This document shows, one piece after another, positions 46,489 to 55,917 of a stretch of 64,000 bases of DNA; position 1 is the stretch's first letter; every line of letters begins with the position of its first letter. Source of the stretch: Buchnera aphidicola (Uroleucon sonchi) (lineage in GTDB: Bacteria > Pseudomonadota > Gammaproteobacteria > Enterobacterales > Enterobacteriaceae); the NCBI RefSeq assembly GCF_011035165.1, contig NZ_CP047588.1:496001-560000 (forward strand), read 5' to 3'. A program made the position numbers and the translations under genes. The notes beneath the pieces are model-generated. The model did not search any database. It was not told the DNA's origin and saw nothing but the letters and a program-made list of their open reading frames with translations.

Positions 46489-46776
46489 TTACCAATTCAT
46501 TTGTTTTTGATGTTTAAGTGTTAACGATACAAAATAAACATAGCTAATTAAATTAAATTTGCTAGAAATATTTTTCTGAATACCTCTTGCATAAACATCA
46601 TCTTTAATAAGATATAATCTTACTGAAGATTGTATAAGTTGTTTTAAAAAAATGTTATTTTTTAATCCGATTAATACACCATCTTGAAGTCCTAAAAAAT
46701 CATCAGATTTTTTTAGCATACTAATAATAAGATTTATATTAGTTTCAAAAGGAGATTTCATTAAAGTATGTAACAT
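46489..46776 (-). CDS. tusB: TusB, sulfur-relay protein
   Basis: Part of the TusBCD complex that relays sulfur to MnmA for 2-thiolation of wobble U34 in tRNA-Lys, -Glu and -Gln. It has 95 residues, as in E. coli, starting [38 protein letters not shown]. Sequence similarity is modest but the DsrH-type fold region and the gene order tusD-tusC-tusB-rpsL are decisive. It follows tusC by 13 bases. Confidence 0.9.
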   Translation of the reverse strand: MLHTLMKSPFETNINLIISMLKKSDDFLGLQDGVLIGLKNNIFLKQLIQSSVRLYLIKDDVYARGIQKNISSKFNLISYVYFVSLTLKHQKQMNW

Positions 46777-46789
46777 ATTTTGATTAACC

Positions 46790-47149
46790 TTAAAAATTGA
46801 TTATTAAATCAACATTATCTAATTTTAAACGTAATAAATATGCATCTAATATAGTGATATTTAATATAAATCGTGTATAATTATGTAATCCTCTATTTTT
46901 TAAAGAAGATTTACAACAATAAAACTCTTTAATATCATACATAGATAAAATAGAAAAAGCAGGTGTATAATCGCGAGATAAAATATTTGTTGATTTATAA
47001 TTTTTAATTAATTGCAAAACTCCATCATTAATGAAGAATACACTTATTTTTTGAAAAACAGATGAAAGACCAAAAATAGAATCTAATCCTTCTCTGCCTA
47101 AACTAGTGCCATGCGGAGAATGAGAAAAAATAAACGCAATTTTATTCAT
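46790..47149 (-). CDS. tusC: TusC, sulfur-relay protein
   Basis: The middle subunit of TusBCD; 119 residues as in E. coli. The family stretch [31 protein letters not shown] and the later [14 protein letters not shown] are clear. It has no catalytic Cys of its own. It lies 18 bases after tusD. The tRNA-Glu (UUC) gene at 24100-24172 encodes one of the substrates of this pathway. Confidence 0.93.
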   Translation of the reverse strand: MNKIAFIFSHSPHGTSLGREGLDSIFGLSSVFQKISVFFINDGVLQLIKNYKSTNILSRDYTPAFSILSMYDIKEFYCCKSSLKNRGLHNYTRFILNITILDAYLLRLKLDNVDLIINF

Positions 47150-47167
47150 TATAATTAATATACCAAA

Positions 47168-47554
47168 TTAAAATTGTATTATACGATCAGAAAGTTTAAT
47201 AGAATTCGCTAATTCTAATAAACCACTTAATTGAAAAAAAATTGCTAAATTGCCTATTTTACAAGGTCGATCAAAATATTTTTCGTTTTTAACAATTCCT
47301 CTTCTTAAAGCAGAACTATTGCAAACATATAATTTAACTTGATATTTCTTTTTAAGTTCTTGCCATGCGTGAATTAAATTAAATTCATCTGATGCAGGTG
47401 TAGTCATATTATTAGCATTATATACTCCATCTCCATAAAAAAATACACTGCATATCTTATTTTTAGTTTGAATTAAAGCATTACAAAATAAGAAAGCAGT
47501 ACTTGCATTTTGAGTGCCATAAGCAGGTCCTGTCACCAATATTGTATAATTCAT
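47168..47554 (-). CDS. tusD: TusD, catalytic sulfur-relay subunit
   Basis: Accepts persulfide sulfur from TusA and passes it via TusE to MnmA. It has 128 residues, as in E. coli. The active-site Cys is in [15 protein letters not shown] (about residue 78, as E. coli Cys78). The start [28 protein letters not shown] is typical. It is the first gene of a tusDCB-rpsL-rpsG-fusA-tufA transcription order. Confidence 0.95.
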   Translation of the reverse strand: MNYTILVTGPAYGTQNASTAFLFCNALIQTKNKICSVFFYGDGVYNANNMTTPASDEFNLIHAWQELKKKYQVKLYVCNSSALRRGIVKNEKYFDRPCKIGNLAIFFQLSGLLELANSIKLSDRIIQF

Positions 47555-47633
47555 AACAAATATTTCATATTAAAATTATCAAATAATCTATTTATATATT
47601 TTATATACAATAAATCATGAATATAAATTCAAG

Positions 47634-48395
47634 TTAATCTACCGTATCTAATAATTCTATATCAAAAATTAACGTAGAATTTCCTGGTATTCCATTGACT
47701 GATTGTTTTCCATATGCTAAATTTGGAGGTATAACTAATTTAATTTTACCACCTTTTTGAATATATTTTAAACCTTCTTGCCAACCTAATATAACATTTT
47801 TTAACTTTAAAGAAACAGGTTTACCTTTTAAATAAGAATTATCAAATTCTATTCCATTAATTAAAGTACCTTTATAATGTACCGTGATTTTAGTATTGTT
47901 AGTAATTTTATTTCCTTCCCCTTGTTTTTCTATAAGATACAATAAGCCACTTGATGTTTTCTGAACGCCTTTTAATTTAGCAAAATTTTTCATATATAAT
48001 ATTCCCTGAATTAAATTATCTTGCAAATTTTTTTCAAATTCCATTTGAGTAACTTTTGTTAATTTTTTTTCAAATTCTTTTAGAATGACAGAAATCTCTT
48101 TATGTGATAACTTTAAATGACCAGAAATTGCATCTTTGACGCCTTCTATAAGGCTATTTTTATCAATATGAATTCCAATTTTATTTTGTGTTTCAAAAGA
48201 TTGATTAAAGTAACTTCCTAATGAAACTCCTAAAGAATAACCTAATTTTTCATCATTATTATAAAATTGATTGTGACTCTCTATATGAGATGTTGAATTG
48301 GAATCAGATAAAGATTTTGACATGGAAAAAGATTTTGAAATTATACATGATAGTAATAAAATAAATATTGTTCTTTTAAGAAGAAAAAAAATCAT
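47634..48395 (-). CDS. fkpA: FkpA, periplasmic FKBP-type prolyl isomerase and chaperone
   Basis: A periplasmic dimeric folding catalyst. The N terminus MIFFLLKRTIFILLLSCIISKSFS looks like a signal peptide of about 24 residues. A helical dimerisation part (about 45-140) precedes the FKBP domain, with GEGNKITNNTKITVHYKGTLI, GWQEGLKYIQKGGKIKLVIPPNLAYG and FDIELL. It has 253 residues (270 in E. coli). With PpiD it makes up the periplasmic folding set seen here. E. coli slyX and slyD neighbours are absent. Confidence 0.96.
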   Translation of the reverse strand: MIFFLLKRTIFILLLSCIISKSFSMSKSLSDSNSTSHIESHNQFYNNDEKLGYSLGVSLGSYFNQSFETQNKIGIHIDKNSLIEGVKDAISGHLKLSHKEISVILKEFEKKLTKVTQMEFEKNLQDNLIQGILYMKNFAKLKGVQKTSSGLLYLIEKQGEGNKITNNTKITVHYKGTLINGIEFDNSYLKGKPVSLKLKNVILGWQEGLKYIQKGGKIKLVIPPNLAYGKQSVNGIPGNSTLIFDIELLDTVD

Positions 48396-49676
48396 TTTTT
48401 ACTCCAAAAATCGATCTATGAAACATTTGATACGTTTCTCTAAAATACTTAAAAATAATTTTAATAAACATTTTAAAAGGTATAAGTTTTACGTATTACT
48501 ATATCATTTTAGTATAAATATAATACATTAAACGGTATATTCTATAAAACTATAACTTATGTTTAATATTAAACAAAATCATTGAATTCAATGATTAAAA
48601 ATTAATTTTTTATCTGAAAGATATAATTTTGTTTTAAACAAATTATATGATTAAAACAAAATTAAATAGTTTAATTACACATAGCAATAAAAAATATTAT
48701 TTCTATATAAAAATTATTTTTTTAAAAAAATATATTCCGTAATTTTTATATATAAAATAGATAATATTAATATTATATTAATTAGTCATGCATATTTTAT
48801 TTATCAATTAAATGAAATAAAAAAATCATTTCTTATGATATTTATATAAAATATTTTAATTATTAATATCATAAATACATTTCTTGTATTAAAAATTTTT
48901 GAAATATTACAGGTCGCGCATTAAAATATAATATATTTACAAGTATATATCATAAAAATAAATTTTTATGCAAATAATAAATTTTAAAATAAGTATACTT
49001 TCATATCATTAAAAAATATCCAGAAGATAATTTATTCTATATATGGAATAATATTTCTTAATATATTATATTTACTGATTTTTTAATTATAAAATTGAGA
49101 ACAATTTTTATATTAATGTTACATATACTAATTTTAAGCGCATAAATGATGTATGATTATTTAATATTAATTTCTAAACAAATTGATTATTCTTGTAATT
49201 TCAAAAATATTTAAAAATATTTTCATTCTATATAAAAACAAAATATATATCTAAAGTATAATTATAACAAGTAATTATTGTCTTTGTACGAATGATATAT
49301 TTTATATAAATAATATAAAATAATCTTTAGACAATTTTGTAGATTATAAATTTTAAACTTTTTACTAAAATATATAAAAAATTATATTTATCTGATTATT
49401 TTATTGCTAAAAATATAGTATGACTAGTCAAAATTACTAAAAATATCTCTAAAATAATAAAAAAATTTTAAATCAAGATAAAATATACATTATATTTTAT
49501 TAAAATTAAACTTATTTAATAATATATTAAAAATTTATAAAATATTTATTCAGCTAATCAGAATATAAATCATATATTAATCTAATTATTTCATAATTAA
49601 TTATGTTGTATATGTTTTTTATAAAAAACGTACTATATTTATAGTATGATTATAGAATTTATAAAAGGTAAAAACA
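48396..49676. other. 1.28 kb geneless region between fkpA and tsgA
   Basis: The longest non-coding stretch of the window. I find no sustained reading frame with gene-like residue use, no tRNA and no obvious structured RNA. It holds three palindromes close together at 48561-48664. The right end carries GTACTATATTTATAGTATGATTATAG shortly before tsgA, where a promoter is expected. It probably represents fully eroded genes plus two divergent upstream regions. Confidence 0.55.
48561..48664. repeat. Cluster of three perfect inverted repeats
   Basis: Within 104 bases lie GTTTAATATTAAAC (48561-48574), a 20-base perfect palindrome centred on GAATTC (48577-48596), and 14-base arms TAATTTTGTTTTAA (48624-48637) with the complement at 48651-48664 around a 13-base loop. 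The cluster lies about 165 bases upstream of fkpA. Confidence 0.7.
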
Positions 49677-50843
49677 ATGAAAGATATGAATCGAATAGGA
49701 CTAACTTGGATTAGTTTTTTGTCATATGCTTTTACAGGTGCATTAGTTGTAGTCACAGGAATGATTATAGGTAATATTTCTGATTATTTTAATGTGTCTA
49801 TAGCTGAAATGAGTAATACATTTACTTTTTTAAATGCAGGAATATTAATAGCGATATTTTTAAATTCTTGGCTAATAGAAATTATATCATTAAAAAAACA
49901 ACTAATTTATGGATTTATACTAACCATTATATCCATCATTAGCATAGCGCTATTTCATAATTTATTATTTTTTTCAATCAATATGTTTATACTTGGATTA
50001 GTTAGTGGTATTACAATGTCTATAGGTACATTTATTATTACACATTTATATTTAGATTCTAAAAGAAGTTCAAAATTGTTATTAACTGATTCATTTTTTA
50101 GTATGTCTGGAATGATATTTCCAATTATTACAGCCTATCTTTTAGAAAAAAAAATCATTTGGTACTGGACTTATATATTTATAGGAATAATCTATTTTAT
50201 AATTTTTCTGCTTACTATAAATTTAAACTTTGATAAATTAAAAATGAGCATTAAAAATATTCAACAAAAAAAAGAAAAATGGAATTTAAATATATTATTA
50301 TTGTCAATATCAGCATTATTATATATTTTAGGACAATTGAGTTTTATCTCATGGGTACCTCAATATTCTACAAATATTATGCATATGGATATTAAAAAAA
50401 CTGGTTCTTTAGTTAGTAGCTTTTGGATGTCTTATATGATTGGTATGTGGTTTTTTAGTTTTATTATTAAATTTTTTGATTTACATCGCATTTTTATTTT
50501 TCTTACTGGAATTTCTACTCTATTAATGTATTTTTTTATTCATAGTGAAAGTTTTATAAAACAACAGTTCATGATTATTAGTTTAGGTTTTTTTTCAAGT
50601 GCAATTTATACGATTATTATTACGTTAGCATCATTACAAACAAAGCATCCTTCTCCAAAATTAATAAATATAATTTTATTATTTGGAACGATCGGGACTT
50701 TGCTGACATTTATTGTTAGTGGGCCAATAGTAAAATATAAAGGATTATATACTACTTTAATTAATGCCAATATATTATATGGGATCGTTTTTTTTCTATC
50801 TGTATTAATTTATCACAACAAAAAATATCAAAACATAAAATAA
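49677..50843 (+). CDS. tsgA: TsgA, major facilitator superfamily transporter
   Basis: An inner-membrane MFS protein of 388 residues (393 in E. coli), with about 12 hydrophobic segments over the whole length. It starts MNRIGLTWISFLSYAFTGALVVVTGMIIGNISDYFN-like and shares FTFLNAGILIAIFLNSW, ILGLVSGITMSIGTFIITHLY, TDSFFSMSGMIFP and SSFWMSYMIGMWFFSF with E. coli TsgA. The substrate is not known. Buchnera has few transporters, so retention suggests a real exchange role with the host, which is inference. AAAGG precedes the ATG. Confidence 0.95.
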   Translation: MKDMNRIGLTWISFLSYAFTGALVVVTGMIIGNISDYFNVSIAEMSNTFTFLNAGILIAIFLNSWLIEIISLKKQLIYGFILTIISIISIALFHNLLFFSINMFILGLVSGITMSIGTFIITHLYLDSKRSSKLLLTDSFFSMSGMIFPIITAYLLEKKIIWYWTYIFIGIIYFIIFLLTINLNFDKLKMSIKNIQQKKEKWNLNILLLSISALLYILGQLSFISWVPQYSTNIMHMDIKKTGSLVSSFWMSYMIGMWFFSFIIKFFDLHRIFIFLTGISTLLMYFFIHSESFIKQQFMIISLGFFSSAIYTIIITLASLQTKHPSPKLINIILLFGTIGTLLTFIVSGPIVKYKGLYTTLINANILYGIVFFLSVLIYHNKKYQNIK

Positions 50844-50930
50844 ATGTATTAATAAATTATATATGTTACTGATCTTGCATAAATTATAAATTTAAAAATA
50901 AACTAGAAGAAAACTGTTCTGGTTTATTTA

Positions 50931-51959
50931 TTAAATGTATTCAAATGCTATTAAACCTAATTTATCATATATATTTTTTAAAGTTTTTTTAGATTTTAAT
51001 TGTGCTTTAATTGCTCCATCATAAGCAATTTTTTTTAAATAAGATTCATCACTACGATAATTATAATAAGATTTTTGTAAATTGTTTAAACATTTATATA
51101 CACAATCTATAACAATTTTTTTAAATTCAGAATACATGACACCTTCTAGCTCTTTTAATAATATCTTAATATCTTTATTAGTAACAGCAGAAAGAATTTC
51201 TAATAAATTTGAAATACCTGGTTTTTTATTTATATCATGATATATTTTAGATGGTATTTCTGAATCAGTGACAGCATTTTTTATTTTTAACATAATAGAA
51301 TACATATCATCTAGTAAATAAATGACATTTTTATGATTTATATCAGATTTAGACATTTTTTTTTCAGGTTCTAATAAAGACATAATTTTAGAACCATATT
51401 GAGTAATTAATGATTCAGGAATTGTGAATATATTGCCATATAAATAATTAACACGTCTAGCTATATTTCTTGTTAATTCTATATGTTGTTTTTGATCTTC
51501 TCCTACTGGGACGAAATTAGTTTGATATAATAAAATATCTGCTGCCATTAAGATAGGATAATTTAACAAAGCTGCTTTAATTGATTTTACAGAAGTATTA
51601 TTTGAACATCTTTTTGTTTTAAATTGTGTCATGCGTAATAATTCTGAAAATTCACTAAAACAATTTAAAATCCAATTTAATTGACTATGTTGATATACAT
51701 GCGATTGAACAAAAATAATACTTTTATTTGGATCTACGCCACAAGCTAAATAAAAAGATAACGTATCTAATATTAATTTATTTAAACTAAATATATTTTT
51801 TTTTATATTAGTTAATGCATGTAAATCTGCGACACAATACAAACAATCATAATTATTTTGCATACTAGACCAATGACGCATTGTACCTATATAATTTCCA
51901 AGAGTTAAATTTCCAGAAGGTTGAACTGCGCTGAATAAAATAGGTTTAGTTAAAATCAT
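50931..51959 (-). CDS. trpS: Tryptophanyl-tRNA synthetase
   Basis: A class I synthetase charging tRNA-Trp. It has 342 residues (334 in E. coli). The HIGH-like motif is PSGNLTLGNYIGT at about 15-27 and KMSKS is KKMSKSD at about 200. PVGEDQKQHIELTR and LLYQTNFVPVGEDQ are family hallmarks. It is the last gene of aroK-aroB-rpe-trpS, 27 bases after rpe. E. coli gph, between rpe and trpS, is missing. Confidence 0.97.
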   Translation of the reverse strand: MILTKPILFSAVQPSGNLTLGNYIGTMRHWSSMQNNYDCLYCVADLHALTNIKKNIFSLNKLILDTLSFYLACGVDPNKSIIFVQSHVYQHSQLNWILNCFSEFSELLRMTQFKTKRCSNNTSVKSIKAALLNYPILMAADILLYQTNFVPVGEDQKQHIELTRNIARRVNYLYGNIFTIPESLITQYGSKIMSLLEPEKKMSKSDINHKNVIYLLDDMYSIMLKIKNAVTDSEIPSKIYHDINKKPGISNLLEILSAVTNKDIKILLKELEGVMYSEFKKIVIDCVYKCLNNLQKSYYNYRSDESYLKKIAYDGAIKAQLKSKKTLKNIYDKLGLIAFEYI

Positions 51960-51986
51960 ATGATTCCTATATTGTTTTTAAAAGAG

Positions 51987-52673
51987 TTAATGAACAAATC
52001 TTGAATAAGATTGGTTTAATTCTATTCGAATTTTTTTAATAATTAATTCATAATTAGAATATTTAAATAATCCGGAACCAATCACAAAAACATTTGCTCC
52101 AGAACATGCTATTTCAGCGATATTTTCTAATTTAATTCCTCCATCTACTTCTAAAAGAATATCTAAAAAATTAGAATCAATAATTTTTTTTACTTCACGT
52201 ATTTTATTAAAAGTCGATGGTAAAAAAGTTTGATTACTAAATCCTGGATTAACTGACATTAATAAAATTAAATCTAGTTTTTCTAGCACATAATCTAAAA
52301 CATTAAGCGGAGTGGCTGGATTAAGTGCTAATCCAGCTTTGCATCCATGTTCTTTAATTAAATTTAATGTTCGTTCAACATGTAATGTTGCCTCTGGATG
52401 AAAAGTTATAAATGTTGCTCCTGCTTTAGCAAATAAAGGGATTAAATTATCTACTGGCTTAATCATCAAATGTACATCAATAGGAACTGTAATATTATAA
52501 TTTCGCAATGATTGTAAAATCATAGGACCCATAGTTAAATTAGGTACATAATGATTATCCATAACATCAAAGTGTATTAAATCACTTCCTGCATCTATTA
52601 CTTTTTTTGTATCTTCTCCTAAACGCGCAAAATCAGCAGATAGAATTGATGGAGCTAAAAAAAACTTTTGCAT
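51987..52673 (-). CDS. rpe: Ribulose-phosphate 3-epimerase
   Basis: Interconverts ribulose-5-P and xylulose-5-P in the pentose phosphate pathway, feeding erythrose-4-P to the shikimate route. It has 228 residues (225 in E. coli). Motifs: [31 protein letters not shown] with the metal-binding His and Asp, [27 protein letters not shown] with the catalytic Asp, and [12 protein letters not shown]. Upstream a 445-base spacer replaces damX and dam. The start [11 protein letters not shown] matches E. coli MKQYLIAPSIL. Confidence 0.98.
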   Translation of the reverse strand: MQKFFLAPSILSADFARLGEDTKKVIDAGSDLIHFDVMDNHYVPNLTMGPMILQSLRNYNITVPIDVHLMIKPVDNLIPLFAKAGATFITFHPEATLHVERTLNLIKEHGCKAGLALNPATPLNVLDYVLEKLDLILLMSVNPGFSNQTFLPSTFNKIREVKKIIDSNFLDILLEVDGGIKLENIAEIACSGANVFVIGSGLFKYSNYELIIKKIRIELNQSYSRFVH

Positions 52674-53118
52674 TTTATTTTCTCATCTATAATATATATT
52701 AATCTAAAATTATAGAAATAATATTATTGAAAACATTTGAATATTTAAATGAATAATATTTGAAATATATAAATGATTTTGATGTTTCTTATAAAAAATA
52801 TTAAATAAAGTATCTAAAAGTATTTTTTATGATTTAAAAATTTTATATATTTTAATACAAATTAAAATGTAATAAAAAATATTTTATTAAAAAATTAATA
52901 ATACTTTTATTTTCTATATTGTATTAATATAATTAAATATTTAACTACATATTTTATTTATAGAATATACGCAAAATATTTTTAAAAATGTTTAATACTT
53001 ATATTATATGTAACATTATTTTATGAAAATTATACGTTTTCTATAAATGATAATAAAAAATAAAAGAATAAAAAAGTATATTCTATAACTAAAATTAATA
53101 TCAATATTATTAAAATAA
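52674..53118. other. Geneless spacer replacing damX and dam
   Basis: 445 AT-rich bases between aroB and rpe. E. coli has damX and dam here. I see no residual Dam motif (DPPY) in any frame and no RNA gene. It is most likely eroded DNA within the operon, though a promoter for rpe-trpS could hide here. Confidence 0.6.
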
Positions 53119-54201
53119 TTACTGAGAACGCTTAATAGCACTCAAAATAATATTTTTATCTATATTACTATAAATTTTTGCTTGTCCAATAGATATTGGT
53201 AAAACTAACCTAATTTCTCCTGAAATCACTTTCTTATCTCTCATCATATAAGGTAAATATGATGCTGCTGACATATTTTTCGGGCCTTTAATAGGTAAAC
53301 CAATTCTTTTTAATAAAATTAATATCCTTTTAAGATCTTGTTTGTCAAGATATCCAAGTAATTCAGAAGTACGTGCCGCCATAATCATCCCTACTGAAAC
53401 AGCTTCTCCATGAAGCCAATTACCATAACCTGAATGAACTTCTATAGCATGTCCAAATGTATGACCAAGATTTAATAATGCTCGCAAATTTTTTTCGCGT
53501 TCATCTAAAGAAATTAAATATGATTTAAGTTCACAACATTTTTTTATACAATAAGATATAGCTTGATCATCTAATGATAGTATTAATTGAATATTTTCTT
53601 CTAACCAATAAAAAAATGGTTCATCTAAAATCACCGCATATTTTACAACTTCAGCTATTCCTGATATTAATTCATTATAAGGTAAACTTTTTAAATAATT
53701 AACATTAATAATTACAGAAGATGGTTGCCAAAAAGAACCAATCATATTTTTACCTAACAAATGATTTACAGATGTTTTTCCTCCTACTGCAGCATCTACT
53801 TGAGATAAAAGTGTAGTAGGAATTTGAATAAATCGTACGCCTCTTTGATAAATAGAAGCTGCAAATCCAGTTATATCTCCTATTACACCGCCTCCTAATG
53901 CAATTAATGTAGTATCACGAGAATGTTTTTTTTCTAATAAAGCAGAAAGAATCAATTCCATTTCATTTAATGTTTTATATTGTTCACCATCAGATAAAAT
54001 AATTTGATCAATTTTAATTCCTGATTTTCTTAAATGAAAAAGAACATGATCTTTAAATAGATTAGCTAATTTTTTATTCGTAACTAACATAGCTTGATTT
54101 CCAGGCTTTAAAGGCCAAAAAATATTATCTTTTTCGATAATATTAGAACCTATACTAATAGGATAGCTACGTTTTCCTAGATCAACTTTTAATTGTTCCA
54201 T
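53119..54201 (-). CDS. aroB: 3-Dehydroquinate synthase
   Basis: NAD- and zinc-dependent cyclisation of DAHP to 3-dehydroquinate, step two of the shikimate pathway. It has 360 residues (362 in E. coli). Visible are the NAD loop [45 protein letters not shown], zinc ligands Glu in [10 protein letters not shown] and His in [12 protein letters not shown] plus [11 protein letters not shown]. It is coupled to aroK (42-base gap). It belongs to the symbiotic supply of aromatic amino acids. No key residue is missing. Confidence 0.98.
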   Translation of the reverse strand: MEQLKVDLGKRSYPISIGSNIIEKDNIFWPLKPGNQAMLVTNKKLANLFKDHVLFHLRKSGIKIDQIILSDGEQYKTLNEMELILSALLEKKHSRDTTLIALGGGVIGDITGFAASIYQRGVRFIQIPTTLLSQVDAAVGGKTSVNHLLGKNMIGSFWQPSSVIINVNYLKSLPYNELISGIAEVVKYAVILDEPFFYWLEENIQLILSLDDQAISYCIKKCCELKSYLISLDEREKNLRALLNLGHTFGHAIEVHSGYGNWLHGEAVSVGMIMAARTSELLGYLDKQDLKRILILLKRIGLPIKGPKNMSAASYLPYMMRDKKVISGEIRLVLPISIGQAKIYSNIDKNIILSAIKRSQ

Positions 54202-54243
54202 AACATTTCAATGCTCCATTCATTTTTCATACTAAAACTGTTA

Positions 54244-54765
54244 TTATATTTCTTTCAATAAACGAATAATATTAAAAGCTACAGATTTAGCAGTTTGCTC
54301 ATCAGTTTGAATTTTAATATCTGCAATTGATTCATATAAAGGATTTCTTTCATTAGCTAAATTTTCTAATATAACACGATTAGAAGAAGAAACTTGTAAT
54401 AATGGTCTTGATTTATCACGTTTAGTGCGTACTAATTGTTTTTCAATAGTCGTTTCTAAGTATATTACAATTCCACGTGCTGATAAAATATTGCGATTTT
54501 CTTTAAAATTTACTGATCCACCTCCTGTAGCAAGCACAATTCCTTTTTTAGCAGTCAGTTCAGCTATAATTTTTTTTTCTCTTAAGCGAAAACCTTTTTC
54601 TCCTTCTACATCAAAAACCCAACTTATATCAGCTCCAGTGCGTTTTTCAATTTCTTGATCAGAATCAAAAAATTCCATATTTAGTTTTTGAGATAATTGA
54701 CGACCAATAGTACTTTTTCCAGCACCCATAGGTCCAATTAGAAAAATATTTTTTTTGTCTGCCAT
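54244..54765 (-). CDS. aroK: Shikimate kinase I
   Basis: Phosphorylates shikimate at the 3-OH. It has 173 residues, as in E. coli. P-loop [11 protein letters not shown] at about 11-21, the Asp/Glu pair in [40 protein letters not shown] and the lid Arg in RDKSRPLL are all present. It leads the aroK-aroB-rpe-trpS unit. Its high identity to E. coli contrasts with the low conservation of chaperones such as tig. Confidence 0.98.
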   Translation of the reverse strand: MADKKNIFLIGPMGAGKSTIGRQLSQKLNMEFFDSDQEIEKRTGADISWVFDVEGEKGFRLREKKIIAELTAKKGIVLATGGGSVNFKENRNILSARGIVIYLETTIEKQLVRTKRDKSRPLLQVSSSNRVILENLANERNPLYESIADIKIQTDEQTAKSVAFNIIRLLKEI

Positions 54766-55065
54766 ATTATTTTTAATTACTAAGATAATTCGTGAACAAT
54801 GCCAGTTTTTAAAATATTTATGCTGGCGAGAAATAAATATATATTATAGTAAAATATAGTAAGAAATAAATTATTTCAATAAAATATATTTTATCAGGAT
54901 TAGTATAATTTGTTTTAATTTTATTAAAAAACAAATATCTTCATTTAAATACCTAAAACATTTTAAAAAATGTTATCATATTTTTTAAAAATAATTTTTT
55001 AATTAATACTTGACTCAGTTTAGATCTTTTGATTATTATTAAATAATAAATAAAAAAATGAAATC
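54766..55065. other. Spacer between aroK and tRNA-Ser
   Basis: 300 bases holding the divergent upstream regions. GCCAG (54801-54805) can pair with CTGGC (54823-54827) in the aroK leader, a rare GC stem for this DNA. The tRNA-Ser promoter candidate lies at the right end. No gene is seen. Confidence 0.5.
55010..55039 (+). promoter_or_regulatory. Candidate promoter of tRNA-Ser
   Basis: TTGACT (55010-55015, 5/6) and TATTAT (55034-55039, 5/6) with an 18-base spacer, 26 bases upstream of the tRNA. This is among the best sigma-70 matches seen in the window. Confidence 0.55.
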
Positions 55066-55150
55066 GGTGAGGTGTCCGAGAGGCTGAAGGAGCACGTCTG
55101 GAAAGCGTGTATATGGAAACGTATCAAGGGTTCGAATCCCTTTCTCACCA
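55066..55150 (+). tRNA. tRNA-Ser (anticodon GGA)
   Basis: 85 bases with a long variable arm typical of tRNA-Ser. It begins GGTGAGGTGTCCGAGAGGCTG and has anticodon loop CTGGAAA giving GGA, then GGTTCGAATCC in the T arm. It reads UCC and UCU. It is nearly identical to the E. coli tRNA. No CCA is encoded. Confidence 0.97.
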
Positions 55151-55165
55151 AAAACAATAAAATTC

Positions 55166-55873
55166 TTATAATAAAGTTGATTCTAAAGCTATTTTAATCA
55201 TATCATGAAAACTAGATTCTCTTGATTCAGATGAAAGAGATTCTTTTTTAATCATATGATCTGATACTGTACATATTGATAACGCTTTCACATGAAATTC
55301 AGCAGCTACCGAATATATTCCTGCTGTTTCCATATCTATTCCGATAATGTTATATTTCTTTAAAAGATTAAGCATTCCAATATCTTCATTATAAAAAGAA
55401 TCAGTAGTAAAAAAATTTCCAATAGAAATTGAAATATTCATTTTTTTTGCAATTTTTGCTGTATTATAAATCATATCAAAATCCGCAATAGCAGCAAAAT
55501 CATGATTATTAAATTTTATTCTATTAATTTTAGAATCAGTACATGCTCCCATACTAATCACGATGTCACGTAAATTTATATCATCTCGCACGGCCCCACA
55601 AGTTCCTATACGAATAATTTTTTTAACATTAAACTCAGTAATCAATTCTCGACTATAGAGAGAAGCAGATGGAATACCTATTCCATGACTCATTATTGAT
55701 ATTTTTTTATTTTTATATAATCCAGTATAAGCTAACATTAAACGTGTATTATTAATTTGAACATATTTATTTAAATATTTTTCAGCAATATATTTTGCAC
55801 GAACTGGATCTCCTGGCATAAGAACTATATCTGCAAAATCATTTTTTTTACTAGTAATATGAGGTGTAGACAC
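55166..55873 (-). CDS. deoD: Purine-nucleoside phosphorylase
   Basis: Phosphorolysis of purine (deoxy)nucleosides to base and (deoxy)ribose-1-P. It has 235 residues (239 in E. coli). Motifs: TPHITSKKNDFADIVLMPGDPVRAKYIAE with phosphate-binding Gly and Arg, GIGIPSASLYSRELI, GTCGAV, MGACTDSKINR, IDMETAGIY (E. coli VEMEAAGIY) and catalytic Asp in CTVSDHM. It follows deoB by 44 bases, as in the E. coli deo operon; deoC and deoA are not here. It supports purine salvage or exchange with the host. Confidence 0.97.
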   Translation of the reverse strand: MSTPHITSKKNDFADIVLMPGDPVRAKYIAEKYLNKYVQINNTRLMLAYTGLYKNKKISIMSHGIGIPSASLYSRELITEFNVKKIIRIGTCGAVRDDINLRDIVISMGACTDSKINRIKFNNHDFAAIADFDMIYNTAKIAKKMNISISIGNFFTTDSFYNEDIGMLNLLKKYNIIGIDMETAGIYSVAAEFHVKALSICTVSDHMIKKESLSSESRESSFHDMIKIALESTLL

Positions 55874-55917
55874 TAATTGATTCCTTTTAAAAAAATAAAA
55901 AAGTATTAAATAAATAT

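Noticed and set aside
48298-48531. 77-codon + strand frame at the start of fkpA
   Set aside because: It overlaps the fkpA signal peptide in antisense and looks like low-complexity AT translation.
49141-49676. Possible decayed gene upstream of tsgA
   Set aside because: Short frames exist but none gives recognisable protein segments, so I do not call a pseudogene.
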